Assembly (NCBI RefSeq): GCF_022348085.1
Contig: NZ_JAKRFN010000002.1
Span: 302,633-366,632 of the forward strand
Direction: 5' to 3'
From: Mycobacterium sp. PSTR-4-N
GTDB lineage: Bacteria; Actinomycetota; Actinomycetes; Mycobacteriales; Mycobacteriaceae
Length of the DNA stretch: 64,000 bases
This document shows positions 20,735-32,901 of the stretch, one piece after another. The position numbers and the translations under genes are program-made. The notes below the pieces were generated by a model, which searched no databases, had not been told where the DNA came from, and saw only the letters and a list, made by a program, of their open reading frames with translations. The stretch's first letter is position 1. Each line of letters starts with the position of its first letter.

Positions 20735-23586
20735 TGACTCACCGCACCAGCACGGGTGGCCGGATAGCCCGGGACACCACGCTTTCCTTCACGTTCAACG
20801 ACCGCGAGTTCACCGGGCACCCCGGTGACACCCTCGCCTCGGCACTGCTCGCTCATGGCGTGCACCAGGTGGCCACCAGCATCAAGCTCGGTCGCCCGCG
20901 TGGCTTCACCGCCGCGTGGGCCGAGGACACCGGCGGTCTGGTCCAGATCGAGCACCCGTTTCCCGAACCGATGTTGCTGGCCACCACCGTCGAGCTGTTC
21001 GACGGCCTTGTGGCGCGCGGACTTCCGGGTCAGGGCCGGCTCGCCGAGATCCCCGACACCGCCAAGTACGACAGCACGCACGTGCACACCGATGTCCTCG
21101 TCGTCGGCGCGGGGCCGGCAGGGTTGGCCGCCGCACTGACTGCGGCCCGGGCCGGAGCGCGGGTCGTGCTGATCGACGAGCAGAGCGAGGCCGGCGGTGC
21201 ACTGCTCGGATCGACCGATGTGATCGCGGGCCGGCCTGCGCTGGACTGGGTCACCGATGCCGTCGCCGAACTCGCCGGCCACCCCAATGTCGTTCACCTG
21301 CAACGCACCACCGCGTTCGGGCACTACGACGACGGTTTCGTCCTCGCGCTGCAACGGCGCACCGATCACCTGGGCGCCGAGGCGCCTGCGGCGGTCAGCA
21401 GGCAGCGGGTGTGGCGGATCCGTGCACGCCACGTCGTCGTCGCCGCCGGCGCGCACGAGCGGCCCGTGGTGTTCACCGACAACGACCGGCCCGGCATCAT
21501 GCTCGCCGCGGCCGCGCGGACCTTCCTGCACCGGTTCGCCGTGTTGGTCGGCGAGCAGGCGGTCGTGTTCACCACCAACGACAGTGCCTACCAGGCAGCG
21601 TTCGATCTGCACGATGCCGGCGTCGCCATCGCCGCGATCGTCGATGCGCGCCGCGACGTCAGCGCGGCGCTGCGCGACGAGTGCGCGGCCAAGGACATCG
21701 CGATCCACACCGGCGCGGTCGTTTCCGGCACGCGCGGCGAATCCCAGGTGAGCCACGCGATCGTCGCCCGACCCGGCGATGATGCCGAGTCCACGGTCAT
21801 TGCGTGCGACGTCCTGCTCGTCAGCGGCGGCTGGAATCCGGCGGTGCACCTGTTCAGTCAGGCGCGCGGCACGCTGCGCTACGACGACACGCTGGGCGCG
21901 TTCGTGCCCGGCGAGCGCCTCGAGGCGATCAGCGTCGCCGGCGCGGCCGACGGGGTGTTCGACCTACCCGGGTGCCTGCGCAGCGGCCGGGAGGCCGCCG
22001 CCGCGGCGGTCAGCGCGCTCGGCCTGACCGCGCCGGCCGAAACCCTTGCGGGAGAGTCGGACACCGTCACGCCGCAGGCCACCGGTGCCGTGCTGTGGTA
22101 CGTGCCCGATCCGGCGTCGGCGACGCGCCAGTTCGTCGACGTCCAACGCGACGCCACGGTGGCCGATCTGGTCCGCGCGGTGGGCGCAGGGATGCGTTCC
22201 ATGGAGCACATCAAGCGCTACACGACGATCGGGACCGCACACGACCAAGGCAAGACCTCCGGTGTCGTGGCGTCGGGCATCGTCTCGGCACTGCTCGGAA
22301 CCCCGGTGGCGGACCTGGGCGTCACGACGTTCCGGCCGCCGTACACGCCGGTGGCGTTCGCCGCGCTGGCCGGGCGGGACCGCGGCAGCCTCTACGACCC
22401 AGAGCGGGTGACGGCGGTGCACGACTGGCACGTCGAGCACGGTGCGGTGTTCGAGGACGTCGGCATGTGGAAGCGACCCCGCTACTATCCCCGGGCCGGC
22501 GAGAGCATGGAGTCCGCGGTGCTGCGCGAATGTGCCGCCGTGCGAACGGGAGTCGGGATCCTCGACGGGTCCACGCTCGGCAAGATCGACGTCCAGGGCC
22601 CCGATGCCGGCGAATTCCTCGATCTCCTCTACACCAACGTGATGAGCACGCTGAAGGTCGGCATGGTGCGCTACGGCGTGATGTGCGGTGTGGACGGCAT
22701 GGTGATCGACGACGGCGCGGTGATGCGCCTGGCCGAGGACCGGTACATGGCGTTCACCACCACCGGTGGCGCGGCACGCATCCTCGACTGGATGGAGGAG
22801 TGGCTGCAGACCGAATGGCCGCACCTGCGGGTCCGGTTGACCTCGGTCACCGAACAGTGGCACACCTTCCCCGTCGTGGGTCCGAGATCCCGGGACGTGG
22901 TCGGCGCGGTGTTCGGCGATCTCGACGTCAGCAACGACGCGTTCGGATTCATGGCCTGGCGGGACACCACGATCGACGGCGTGCACGTCCGGGTGGCTCG
23001 GGTCAGCTTCTCCGGTGAGCTGGCCTACGAGGTGAACGTGATGGGCTGGTACGCAACGGCTTTGTGGGAGAAGTTGATCGCCGCCGGCGAACGGTACGGC
23101 ATCACTGCCTACGGCACGGAGACCATGCACGTACTGCGCGCCGAGAAGGGGTATCCGATCATCGGGCAGGACACCGACGGCACGATCACCCCGCAGGATC
23201 TGGGCATGGGGTGGGCGGTGTCGAAGAAGAAACCCGATTTCGTCGGTAAGCGGTCGTTCACCCGGCGGGAGAACCTGAACCCGTTGCGCAAGCAGTTCGT
23301 CGGGTTGCTGCCGACCGACGCCGACACGGTGCTCCCCGAAGGATCGCAGATCATCGAGTTCGCCGAGGACGGCCAGTTGCCCCCGCCGCCGGTGCCGATG
23401 CTCGGGCACGTCACGTCAAGCTATCGCAGTGCCGAGCTGGGGCGGCCGTTCGCGCTGGCTCTGATCAAGGGCGGCCACGCCCGTATCGGAGAAACCCTGC
23501 ACGTGCCGGTGGACGGCGCCCTCGTCCCCGTGGAGGTCACCGGCTCTGTGTTCGTCGATCCCGAAGGAGCTCGCCGCGATGGCTGA
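20734..23586 (+). CDS. soxA: Sarcosine oxidase, alpha subunit
   Basis: About 950 residues. The N-terminal ferredoxin-like segment without cluster cysteines (SFTFNDREFTGHPGDTLASALLAHGV) is followed by an NAD-binding Rossmann domain (VLVVGAGPAGLAAALTAARAG from about residue 121). A C-terminal GcvT-like tetrahydrofolate domain (GKIDVQGPDAGEFLDLLYTNVMS, RVSFSGELAYEVNV) converts the sarcosine methyl group to 5,10-methylene-THF. The start lies within the soxD stop, and the stop lies 8 bp inside soxG. The length is normal for the family. Confidence 0.96.
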   Translation: MTHRTSTGGRIARDTTLSFTFNDREFTGHPGDTLASALLAHGVHQVATSIKLGRPRGFTAAWAEDTGGLVQIEHPFPEPMLLATTVELFDGLVARGLPGQGRLAEIPDTAKYDSTHVHTDVLVVGAGPAGLAAALTAARAGARVVLIDEQSEAGGALLGSTDVIAGRPALDWVTDAVAELAGHPNVVHLQRTTAFGHYDDGFVLALQRRTDHLGAEAPAAVSRQRVWRIRARHVVVAAGAHERPVVFTDNDRPGIMLAAAARTFLHRFAVLVGEQAVVFTTNDSAYQAAFDLHDAGVAIAAIVDARRDVSAALRDECAAKDIAIHTGAVVSGTRGESQVSHAIVARPGDDAESTVIACDVLLVSGGWNPAVHLFSQARGTLRYDDTLGAFVPGERLEAISVAGAADGVFDLPGCLRSGREAAAAAVSALGLTAPAETLAGESDTVTPQATGAVLWYVPDPASATRQFVDVQRDATVADLVRAVGAGMRSMEHIKRYTTIGTAHDQGKTSGVVASGIVSALLGTPVADLGVTTFRPPYTPVAFAALAGRDRGSLYDPERVTAVHDWHVEHGAVFEDVGMWKRPRYYPRAGESMESAVLRECAAVRTGVGILDGSTLGKIDVQGPDAGEFLDLLYTNVMSTLKVGMVRYGVMCGVDGMVIDDGAVMRLAEDRYMAFTTTGGAARILDWMEEWLQTEWPHLRVRLTSVTEQWHTFPVVGPRSRDVVGAVFGDLDVSNDAFGFMAWRDTTIDGVHVRVARVSFSGELAYEVNVMGWYATALWEKLIAAGERYGITAYGTETMHVLRAEKGYPIIGQDTDGTITPQDLGMGWAVSKKKPDFVGKRSFTRRENLNPLRKQFVGLLPTDADTVLPEGSQIIEFAEDGQLPPPPVPMLGHVTSSYRSAELGRPFALALIKGGHARIGETLHVPVDGALVPVEVTGSVFVDPEGARRDG

Positions 23587-24166
23587 CACCCTGACCCGCC
23601 GCAGTCCGCTGCACGCCTACGAAGCACGGCTCGCGGCGACGCCGGCCTCGGCCGCGCTGAGCGACGAACCGTTCTTCGCGATGGTCGACCTGTGGGTCGA
23701 TCCGGCCGGCCCGGGCGCTGCCGCCGCCGCCGAGATCCTCGGCGTCGACGCACTTCCCACGGCGCCGTCGACGCTGACCGGCGGCGCGGACTCCTCCGTG
23801 ATCTGGCTCGGCCCGCAGGAATGGCTCGTCGTATCCGCCACGCGCAGCGGAGAGGATCTGGAGAGCGCGCTGCGCAGCAGCATCACCGCGCACGGCGGTG
23901 CGGCGGTCGACGTCTCGGCCCAACGCACGTCGGTGCGGTTGCGCGGTGCGCATGCCCGCGACGTCCTCGCCAAAGGGTGCGCACTGGACCTGCATGAACT
24001 CAGGACGGGTAGTGCCGCGCAGACGGTGCTGGGTCAGGCCGGCGTCATCCTGGTGCCGATGAGCGACGACGGTACGGACTACCGCGTCATCGTCCGGGCG
24101 TCGTTCGCGCGCTACCTCGCCGACTGGCTGATCGATGCCGCCGAGGAGTTCGGCATCGACTGGTGA
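23579..24166 (+). CDS. soxG: Sarcosine oxidase, gamma subunit
   Basis: 195 residues. It is the gamma subunit, which has a GcvT-like fold and packs against alpha. VIWLGPQEWLVV, VDVSAQRTSVRLRGAHARDVLAKGCALDL and RVIVRASFARYLADWLIDAAEEF are typical. The ATG follows AAGGAG inside the end of soxA. It is the last gene of glyA-soxBDAG; no T-rich terminator is visible downstream. Confidence 0.94.
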   Translation: MADTLTRRSPLHAYEARLAATPASAALSDEPFFAMVDLWVDPAGPGAAAAAEILGVDALPTAPSTLTGGADSSVIWLGPQEWLVVSATRSGEDLESALRSSITAHGGAAVDVSAQRTSVRLRGAHARDVLAKGCALDLHELRTGSAAQTVLGQAGVILVPMSDDGTDYRVIVRASFARYLADWLIDAAEEFGIDW

Positions 24167-24278
24167 CCATCGCCCGGTAGCCCCCTCGCCCGCCCAAACC
24201 AACACTCGGGCGAAAAAGAGCGAGTGGAACGCGCCAGTGCGTCGATCTCGGCACCAGAGCGTGCGGTACCCTCGGCGA

Positions 24279-24294
24279 GTCTGACATCTCAGAC
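24279..24294 (+). promoter_or_regulatory. Palindrome GTCTGACATCTCAGAC, candidate GntR-3 operator
   Basis: Perfect 6-bp arms GTCTGA/TCAGAC around CATC, 27 bp upstream of the third gntR start. Two close relatives (TCTAACATTTCAG and TCTAACACGTCAG) lie in front of the DgcA-like operon at 31083-31116. This suggests autoregulation and control of that operon by the same protein. Confidence 0.55.
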
Positions 24295-24321
24295 GCAGCG
24301 CGTGATGTACGAGGAGGCCAC

Positions 24322-24948
24322 GTGCCCAGCCCCCTGCTGTCCGATCAGGCCTACGACGCGATCCGCGACAAGATCGTGTCCCTGCAGATCGCTCCCGGCG
24401 CACCGATCGAGGAAGAGCAGCTGGCCGCCGAGCTCGGCGTCGGACGCACCCCGGTGCGCGAGGCGATCAAGCGGCTGGCCCATCGCAAACTGGTCGTGAT
24501 CTATCCGCGCAGCGGCAGTTACGCCGCTGATCTGGATCTCGCCGATCTCGAGGCGATCTGCGACATTCGGGAACGCCTGGAGGGCCTGGCCGCCGAACGC
24601 GCCGCCCGCGAGGCCCGTTACGAAGAACGTCAGGAACTCCAGACGCTGCTCGAGGACATCGACGCCTGCACCGATCACGAGAAGTTGCTCGAACTCGACG
24701 TGCTCACCCACCGCGCGATCCACCGGATGGCGCACAACCCTTATCTTCTGGACACCCTCAGCCAGAACCTCGATCTGTCGCTGCGCATGTGGAATCTGGC
24801 CAAGGAGCGGCTGCCCGACCTCGACCACCATGTCCACGGTCAGACCGAGGTGCTCACCGCGATCTTGGAGCGCAACGCCACCCGCGCCCGCAAGCTCGCC
24901 GAGGCGCACGTGCGGGAATTCGAAGAGGGCATCCGCACGATGTTCTGA
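24322..24948 (+). CDS. GntR-family regulator, FCD type (third copy)
   Basis: 208 residues. The winged helix (DQAYDAIRDKIVSLQIAPGAPIEEEQLAAELGVGRTPVREAIKRLAHRKLVVIYPRSGSYAADLDLADL) and FCD domain (LDVLTHRAIHRMAHNPYLLDTLSQNLDLSLRMW) are clear, but it is more distant from the tandem pair than they are from each other. A GTG start follows GAGGAGG. It ends 3 bp before the convergent FDH-like gene, the last gene of the DgcA-like operon. A perfect palindrome lies in its promoter and related sites precede that operon, so it probably controls formaldehyde/formate oxidation. Confidence 0.93.
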   Translation: MPSPLLSDQAYDAIRDKIVSLQIAPGAPIEEEQLAAELGVGRTPVREAIKRLAHRKLVVIYPRSGSYAADLDLADLEAICDIRERLEGLAAERAAREARYEERQELQTLLEDIDACTDHEKLLELDVLTHRAIHRMAHNPYLLDTLSQNLDLSLRMWNLAKERLPDLDHHVHGQTEVLTAILERNATRARKLAEAHVREFEEGIRTMF

Positions 24949-24951
24949 CGG

Positions 24952-27264
<2,313 letters not shown>

Positions 27265-27268
27265 CCCG

Positions 27269-27901
27269 TCAGTGCCCGCGCGCGATCCATTCGGCGAGGT
27301 GGGGGGCCTCCGCGCCGATGGTGGTGTGGTCGCCGTGGCCGGTGTGCACCCGGGTGTCCTCGGGCAGGGTCAGCAGCGAGTCGCGGATCGAGTCGATGAT
27401 GGTCCCGAAGTCGCTGTAGGAGCGACCCGTCGCACCCGGTCCACCCTGGAAGAGCGTGTCACCCGAGAACAGCACACCGGCCTCGGCTAGGTACAGCGAC
27501 ACCGATCCGGGCGAGTGTCCGGGTGTGTGGATCACTCGAATATCTGTGCCGGCCAGTGGGATTCGCTGATCTGCCGCGAGTTCGGTGTAGGTCGTTTCGG
27601 GGTGCGACATCTTCCACAGCACATCGTCGCCGGGGTGCAGCATGATCGGTGCGTCGAGTTCGGCACCCAACTCGGGCGCGACCGTCACGTGATCGTCGTG
27701 CCCGTGGGTGACGATCACCGCGACGACGGTGCGCCCGCCGACGGCATCGATGATCTGCGGTGCGGTGTGTGCGGCGTCGACGACGACGACCTCGTCGTCG
27801 TCACCGACCACCCATACGTTGTTGTCGACGTCCCAGGTCCCCCCGTCGAGGCTGAACGTCCCCGAGGTGACGACGCGGTCGATGCGCAGATCGCCGCTCA
27901 C
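27269..27901 (-). CDS. Metallo-beta-lactamase-fold hydrolase, likely S-formylmycothiol hydrolase
   Basis: 210 residues. The zinc motif HGHDDH is at about residues 66-71 (VTHGHDDH), followed by [14 protein letters not shown] and [11 protein letters not shown], a glyoxalase-II-like arrangement. It overlaps mscR by GTGA, the same pairing as Rv2259-Rv2260 in M. tuberculosis (memory). MscR makes S-formylmycothiol and a thioester hydrolase would release formate, so this role is inferred from context and fold. Confidence 0.85.
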   Translation of the reverse strand: MSGDLRIDRVVTSGTFSLDGGTWDVDNNVWVVGDDDEVVVVDAAHTAPQIIDAVGGRTVVAVIVTHGHDDHVTVAPELGAELDAPIMLHPGDDVLWKMSHPETTYTELAADQRIPLAGTDIRVIHTPGHSPGSVSLYLAEAGVLFSGDTLFQGGPGATGRSYSDFGTIIDSIRDSLLTLPEDTRVHTGHGDHTTIGAEAPHLAEWIARGH

Positions 27902-28983
27902 AGCACGACCACCGAGCGCAGCACCTCACCCTTGTGCATGGTGTCGAAGGCGTCCTCGACCTCGTCGAGCTTGATCCGTTCGGAGACGAAGCGGTCCAGC
28001 GGCAGCCGGCCCTGCTGGTAGAGATCCACCAGCGTGGGGAAGTCGCGTTCGGGCAGGCAGTCGCCGTACCACGAGGACTTCAATGCCCCACCGCGGGAGA
28101 AGAAGTCGATCAGCGGCATCTCCAGTGTCATGTCGGGCGTCGGGACACCGACCAGCACCACGGTGCCCGCGAGGTCGCGGGCGTAGAACGCCTGGCGCCA
28201 GGTCTCGGGGCGGCCGACCGCGTCGATGACGACGTCGGCACCGAAGCCCCCGGTGAGTTCCTGCACGGCCGCCACGGTATCGCCCGCGGAGGCGTCGACG
28301 GTGTGCGTGGCGCCCAGTTCGCGCGCCCATTCGAGCTTGCGGGCGTCGCGGTCGATCGCGATGATCGTGCCGGCACCGGCCAGTCTGGCCCCCATGATCG
28401 CCGCGTCTCCCACACCGCCACAGCCGATGACGGCCACCGAGTCGCCGCGCGAGACGTTGCCGGTGTTGACCGCCGCACCCAGCCCGGCCATCACGCCGCA
28501 TCCGAGCAACCCGACGACGGCGGGATCGGCGTCCGGGTCGACCTTGGTGCACTGTCCCGCGTGCACCAGCGTCTTCTCGGCGAACGCGCCGATGCCGAGG
28601 GCGGGGGTCAGCTCGGTGCCGTCACCGAGCGTCATCTTCTGTGCGGCGTTGAAGGTGTCGAAGCAGTACTGCGGGCGGCCACGTTTGCACGCCCGGCACT
28701 GGCCACAGACGGCGCGCCAGTTGAGCACGACGAAATCGCCGACGGCCACGGAGGTCACGCCGTCACCCGTCTGCTCCACGACACCGGCGGCCTCATGGCC
28801 GAGCAGGAACGGGAATTCGTCGTTGATGCCGCCCTCCCGGTAGGTCAGGTCGGTGTGGCAGACGCCGCAGGCCTGCACCCGCACGATCACCTCGCCGGGG
28901 CCGGGATCTGGAATCGTGATCTCGGCGACCTCGACCGGCGCGCCCTTGGCGCGGGCGATCACTCCTCGAACGTGCTGTGGCAT
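27898..28983 (-). CDS. mscR: Mycothiol-dependent formaldehyde dehydrogenase / S-nitrosomycothiol reductase
   Basis: 361 residues, a zinc-dependent medium-chain dehydrogenase. The catalytic zinc region is CGVCHTD with C42, and GHE at 62-64. The structural zinc cysteines are C93, C96, C99 and C107 ([15 protein letters not shown]), and the NAD site is [13 protein letters not shown]. Length and sequence match M. tuberculosis MscR/AdhE2. It oxidises the formaldehyde-mycothiol adduct to S-formylmycothiol. The ATG follows AGGAG. Formaldehyde is produced by Rieske N-demethylation, and by flavoprotein demethylation when THF is short, so it serves detoxification and energy gain here. Confidence 0.92.
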   Translation of the reverse strand: MPQHVRGVIARAKGAPVEVAEITIPDPGPGEVIVRVQACGVCHTDLTYREGGINDEFPFLLGHEAAGVVEQTGDGVTSVAVGDFVVLNWRAVCGQCRACKRGRPQYCFDTFNAAQKMTLGDGTELTPALGIGAFAEKTLVHAGQCTKVDPDADPAVVGLLGCGVMAGLGAAVNTGNVSRGDSVAVIGCGGVGDAAIMGARLAGAGTIIAIDRDARKLEWARELGATHTVDASAGDTVAAVQELTGGFGADVVIDAVGRPETWRQAFYARDLAGTVVLVGVPTPDMTLEMPLIDFFSRGGALKSSWYGDCLPERDFPTLVDLYQQGRLPLDRFVSERIKLDEVEDAFDTMHKGEVLRSVVVL

Positions 28984-29023
28984 GGGAAGACTCCTGGTTG
29001 TTGTCGGTGAGGGATAGGGCTTT

Positions 29024-31072
29024 TCAGAGCGCGATGCACAGCCGGAAGGCATCGTAGACCGCCGCGTGGATGTTGCGGCTGGCCACCGCATCTCCGATCC
29101 GGAACAGTTGGTAAGCCCCCTGCGGATTGCGCACGACGTGCTGGGTGCGCAATCCGAGCAGCGCCTGCTGGTCGACTTCACCCCGGTTGGAGGAACCGGG
29201 AACCAGCTCGAAGTACAGCTCGTCCTGAGGCAGGGTGCCGTGTTCGACGACGACCTGGTCCACCACGCGGTGCCGGGTGGCGTGCGCGTACTCGTTGTAC
29301 AGATCGACCTCGAGGCGGCCGTCCCTGCGCCGCACCCCGGTCAGACGTTCGTTGAGCGTCACCCGCACGTCGTGCTCGGCGAACGCCTTGAAGTAACCGG
29401 GGTAGTTCACCCCGCCCACGTCGGGCGCCAATGTCCGCTCGGGCGTGACGAATTCGACCTCGACACCGCTGCGCGCGACCATCTCGGCCGCGTCCATGCC
29501 GGGGTGGCCGCCGTTGTCGTCGTAGAACAGCACGCTGCCGCGCGGGCGCACCGCCCCGCACAGCACGTCCCATGCGTCGGTGACCAGTGACGATCCCTCG
29601 GAGAGGAATCCCGTGTTGGGCAGACCTCCGGTCGCCACCACCACGATGTCGGGTTCCTCGGCGAGCACGTCGTCGGCCTCGGCGTAGGCATTGGTCCGGA
29701 TGTCGACATCGAGCAGCTTGCACTCCGCGAGCCGCCAATCGACGATGCTGATCAGGTCCCGCCGGCGGGGCGCCGAGGAGGCGAGCCGAATCTGTCCGCC
29801 CGGCGCGTCGGCCGCCTCGAACACCACGACCTTGTGCCCCCGCTCGCCGAGAACGCGGGCGGCTTCCAGGCCGGCCGGTCCGCCACCGATGACGACGGCT
29901 TTGCGCGGTGCGCCTGTGGCCGCCGGAACATGGTGGGGCATCCGGTCCTCGCGTCCGGTCGACGCGTTGTGCACGCATTTGGCGTCGCGGGCCTGGTAGA
30001 TCTCGTCGAGGCAGTAGCTCGCCCCGACGCATGGTCGGATGCGGTCTTCCTCTCCCGCTTGGATTTTCGCGACGATGTGCGGGTCGGCGATGTGCGCCCG
30101 GGTCATGCCGACGAGGTCGATCAACCCGTCGCGGATCGCATGGCGCGCGGTCGCGACATCGTTGATGCGGGCCGCATGCATGACGGGGATCTGCAGGGCC
30201 GCCTTGACCTGCCCGGCGAACTCGAGGTGAGGAGCCACCGGGGTGCCCATCGGGGGGATCACCCGGGAGAGCGCCTCGTCGCTGGCCATGTATCCCTTGA
30301 TGACGCTGATGAAGTCGATGCCCTCGGCCACCAGGAGTTCGGCGATCTGCACGCCCTCGTTGTACTGCAGGCCGCCGTCGATGTCCTCGTCGAGGGACAT
30401 CCGGATGCCGACGGCGAAGTCGGGGCCGGCAGCCTCCCGTACCGCCCGAATCACTTTGAGCGGGAAGCGCAGCCGGTTCTCGAGGCTGCCCATCCCGTAC
30501 TCGTCGTCACGCCGGTTGGTCAGCGGCGACCAGAAGGAGTCGAGAAGGTGTGTGTAGGCCTCGATCTCGACGCCGTCGAGGCCGGCCTCCCGGCAACGCG
30601 TCGTCGCGTCGGCATACGCCTTGACGATGCGGTCGAGATCCCATTCCTCAGCGACCTTCGGGAAGGCACGGTGTGCTGGTTCTCGAATCGCCGATGGCGC
30701 GATGACGGGAAGCCAGTCGCCGTCGTAGTTGCTGGTGCGGCGGCCGAGGTGGGTGATCTGGCACATCACGGCCGCACCGTTCTCGTGCACGCCATAGGCC
30801 AGCTCACTGAGCCAGGGCACGATCTCGTCCTTGTAGAGATGCAGGTTGCCGAAGGCGGCCGGACTGTCGGGAGCGACGACCGCCGAGCCGCCCATCATGG
30901 TCAGGCCGATCCCGCCCTTGGCCTTCTCCTCGTGGTAGAGGCGGTAGCGCCGCTTGGGCATGCCGTCCTCGGTGTACGAGGGCTCGTGGGACGTGCTCAC
31001 GACGCGGTTGCGCAGCGTCATGGTCTTCAGCGAGAAGGGCTGCAGGAGGGGATCGATGAGCTGCGCCACCAC
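29024..31072 (-). CDS. DgcA-like FMN/Fe-S/NAD(P) flavoprotein (old-yellow-enzyme family demethylase)
   Basis: About 682 residues. The N-terminal FMN barrel ([50 protein letters not shown]) is followed by a cysteine cluster (C348, C354, C366) and a C-terminal dinucleotide domain ([21 protein letters not shown]). It resembles dimethylglycine demethylase DgcA of pseudomonads, and trimethylamine dehydrogenase more distantly. In the TMADH pattern C-x2-C-x2-C the middle cysteine is Ala351 here. The GTG at 31072 is chosen because longer starts (ATG 31090 or 31111) would run into two operator-like repeats. Since dmg is also present, the substrate may be another N-methyl compound. No DgcB-like partner is nearby. 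Confidence 0.82.
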   Translation of the reverse strand: MVAQLIDPLLQPFSLKTMTLRNRVVSTSHEPSYTEDGMPKRRYRLYHEEKAKGGIGLTMMGGSAVVAPDSPAAFGNLHLYKDEIVPWLSELAYGVHENGAAVMCQITHLGRRTSNYDGDWLPVIAPSAIREPAHRAFPKVAEEWDLDRIVKAYADATTRCREAGLDGVEIEAYTHLLDSFWSPLTNRRDDEYGMGSLENRLRFPLKVIRAVREAAGPDFAVGIRMSLDEDIDGGLQYNEGVQIAELLVAEGIDFISVIKGYMASDEALSRVIPPMGTPVAPHLEFAGQVKAALQIPVMHAARINDVATARHAIRDGLIDLVGMTRAHIADPHIVAKIQAGEEDRIRPCVGASYCLDEIYQARDAKCVHNASTGREDRMPHHVPAATGAPRKAVVIGGGPAGLEAARVLGERGHKVVVFEAADAPGGQIRLASSAPRRRDLISIVDWRLAECKLLDVDIRTNAYAEADDVLAEEPDIVVVATGGLPNTGFLSEGSSLVTDAWDVLCGAVRPRGSVLFYDDNGGHPGMDAAEMVARSGVEVEFVTPERTLAPDVGGVNYPGYFKAFAEHDVRVTLNERLTGVRRRDGRLEVDLYNEYAHATRHRVVDQVVVEHGTLPQDELYFELVPGSSNRGEVDQQALLGLRTQHVVRNPQGAYQLFRIGDAVASRNIHAAVYDAFRLCIAL

Positions 31073-31082
31073 ACACCAGCTT

Positions 31083-31116
31083 TCTAACATTTCAGTCGTG
31101 TTGTCTAACACGTCAG
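31083..31116 (-). promoter_or_regulatory. Two direct repeats TCTAACAnnTCAG upstream of the DgcA-like operon
   Basis: TCTAACATTTCAG (31083-31095) and TCTAACACGTCAG (31104-31116) have starts 21 bp apart, two helical turns, directly in front of the DgcA-like gene. Both resemble the palindrome GTCTGACATCTCAGAC in the third gntR promoter. They are candidate operators for that regulator. Confidence 0.55.
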
Positions 31117-31223
31117 CTTGGGTGAACCGTATGCCACTGCGGCCGCAGGGTCAAGGGTGGACAGTCGGCCGATTTCGCCTCCTTGACGCGTTGACCAGGC
31201 TGACCTACCGTTGACATCACATC

Positions 31224-31234
31224 TGGTATATCAG
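31224..31234 (+). promoter_or_regulatory. TGRTATATYAG element, site 5 (sdaA promoter)
   Basis: TGGTATATCAG, 31 bp upstream of the sdaA GTG, is identical to the dmg copy 18 kb away. It brings serine dehydratase under the same presumed control as betaine uptake and demethylation. Confidence 0.62.
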
Positions 31235-31265
31235 TAGCCGATCAGCAGAACGAAGGGAGCCGGTC

Positions 31266-32654
31266 GTGACGATCAGCGTGTTCGACCTCTTCTCGGTCGG
31301 CATCGGCCCGTCGAGTTCGCACACGGTCGGCCCGATGCGCGCCGCCGCACGGTTCGCCGCCGACCTGCAGACCATGGGAGCCGTCGCCGCGGTCGCCGAC
31401 GTGCGTGCCGACCTCTACGGATCGCTGGCGGCCACCGGCGCCGGACACGGCACGTTCACCGCAGTCCTCCTCGGGCTCGAGGGCCACCGGCCGGAGGACA
31501 TCTGCCCCGACGAGATGGAGCGACGCGTCGAGGAGATGCGCGCGACGGGCACGATCCGCCTGGCGGGTGCTCGCACCATCCGACTGACCGAGCATGACCT
31601 CACGTTGCGCCCGCTGACGATCCTGCCGTTCCACCCCAACGGCATGACGCTCACCGCGCTCGACGACCACGGCCGTGAACTGCATCGCCAGACCTATTTC
31701 TCCGTCGGAGGCGGGTTCGTCGTCACCGAGGCCGAGACGCTCGACACCGCACCTCGCGCTCGCGACCCGCGCTCCCTGACGTTCGGATCGGCGAAGGAAC
31801 TACTCGAACTCTGCCACCGGCACGGATACCGCGTCAGCGACCTGATGCTGGCGGTCGAGCGTGAGCGCCACCCCTCCGACGAGATCCGGCGTCGGTTGTT
31901 GCACATCCGCGACGTGATGGTCGAGTGCGAGAAGCGTGGCGTCAGTCGTGCCGGCTATCTACCCGGCACGCTGCGTGTCCGCCGTCGGGCCAAAGACTGG
32001 TACGACCGGCTTCGCGCCGAAGACCCCGACCGGCGTCCCGAGTTCGCCCAGGACTGGGTCAACCTCGTGGCGCTGGCCGTCAACGAGGAGAACGCCTCCG
32101 GCGGACGGATCGTCACCGCACCCACCAACGGCGCCGCGGGCATCGTGCCCGCCGTGCTGCACTACGCGGTGCACTACACCGGGGCGGGCCACACCGACCC
32201 CGACGGCACCGCGGTGCGGTTCCTGCTGGCCGCCGGCGCCATCGGCTCCCTCTACAAGGAGCGCGCCTCGATCTCCGGAGCCGAGGTCGGGTGCCAGGGC
32301 GAGGTCGGCTCCGCCGCGTCGATGGCGGCGGCCGGACTGGCCGAGATTCTCGGCGGCACACCGGAACAGGTGGAGAACGCAGCGGAGATCGCGATGGAGC
32401 ACAGCCTGGGCCTCACCTGTGATCCCGTCGGAGGCCTGGTGCAGATCCCGTGCATCGAACGCAATGCGATCTCGGCGGGCAAGGCGATCAACGCCGCCAG
32501 GATGGCGCTGCGCGGTGACGGGTCCCACCACGTGACGCTCGATCAGGTGATCGAGACGATGCGCACCACCGGAGCCGACATGCTCGCCAAATACAAGGAG
32601 ACGTCCACCGGCGGCCTCGCCGTGAACGTCGGGGTCAACTACATCGAGTGCTGA
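31266..32654 (+). CDS. sdaA: L-serine ammonia-lyase (iron-sulphur serine dehydratase)
   Basis: 462 residues, a single-chain [4Fe-4S] enzyme that converts L-serine to pyruvate and ammonia. The N-terminal beta domain begins [22 protein letters not shown]. The alpha domain contains [34 protein letters not shown] (cluster cysteines) and [13 protein letters not shown]. The chain ends in cysteine (YIEC, C462), as in the Legionella enzyme where the terminal cysteine caps the cluster ('tail-in-mouth', from memory). The GTG start follows AAGGGAG. It closes the path from betaine-derived glycine to central metabolism. Confidence 0.95.
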   Translation: MTISVFDLFSVGIGPSSSHTVGPMRAAARFAADLQTMGAVAAVADVRADLYGSLAATGAGHGTFTAVLLGLEGHRPEDICPDEMERRVEEMRATGTIRLAGARTIRLTEHDLTLRPLTILPFHPNGMTLTALDDHGRELHRQTYFSVGGGFVVTEAETLDTAPRARDPRSLTFGSAKELLELCHRHGYRVSDLMLAVERERHPSDEIRRRLLHIRDVMVECEKRGVSRAGYLPGTLRVRRRAKDWYDRLRAEDPDRRPEFAQDWVNLVALAVNEENASGGRIVTAPTNGAAGIVPAVLHYAVHYTGAGHTDPDGTAVRFLLAAGAIGSLYKERASISGAEVGCQGEVGSAASMAAAGLAEILGGTPEQVENAAEIAMEHSLGLTCDPVGGLVQIPCIERNAISAGKAINAARMALRGDGSHHVTLDQVIETMRTTGADMLAKYKETSTGGLAVNVGVNYIEC

Positions 32655-32663
32655 GGTGAGGCC

Positions 32664-32900
32664 GTGATTCTGGACTGGTATGACCGCCGCATTCTGGCGT
32701 TCGTCGTGAGTCAGCCGTCGGATCGTCCCCTGCCCGAGCAGGAATGCCGGAGCTGGTTCGGCATCAGCCCCGGCGCCGTCATGCGACGCTTCGGTGCCGT
32801 CGTCGACGTGTATTCGTCGGCACATCCGCCGCTGACACGAGACGATCAGGATCTGCTCGACCGGGCCGCTGCGCGCCGGACGTCGCTCGCCGGAGTCTGA
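32664..32900 (+). CDS. Small conserved-type protein of unknown function
   Basis: 78 residues, GTG start with a GAGGTGAGG-like site, 9 bp after sdaA and ending 2 bp before the convergent permease gene. The sequence (ILDWYDRRILAFVV ... ECRSWFGISPGAVMRRFGAVVD ... LTRDDQDLLDRAAARRTS) weakly recalls actinobacterial DUF3263 proteins in length and in the WFGISP-x4-RRF segment. It has no membrane helix or signal peptide. It is probably cotranscribed with sdaA; no function can be assigned. Confidence 0.6.
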   Translation: MILDWYDRRILAFVVSQPSDRPLPEQECRSWFGISPGAVMRRFGAVVDVYSSAHPPLTRDDQDLLDRAAARRTSLAGV

Positions 32901-32901
32901 C

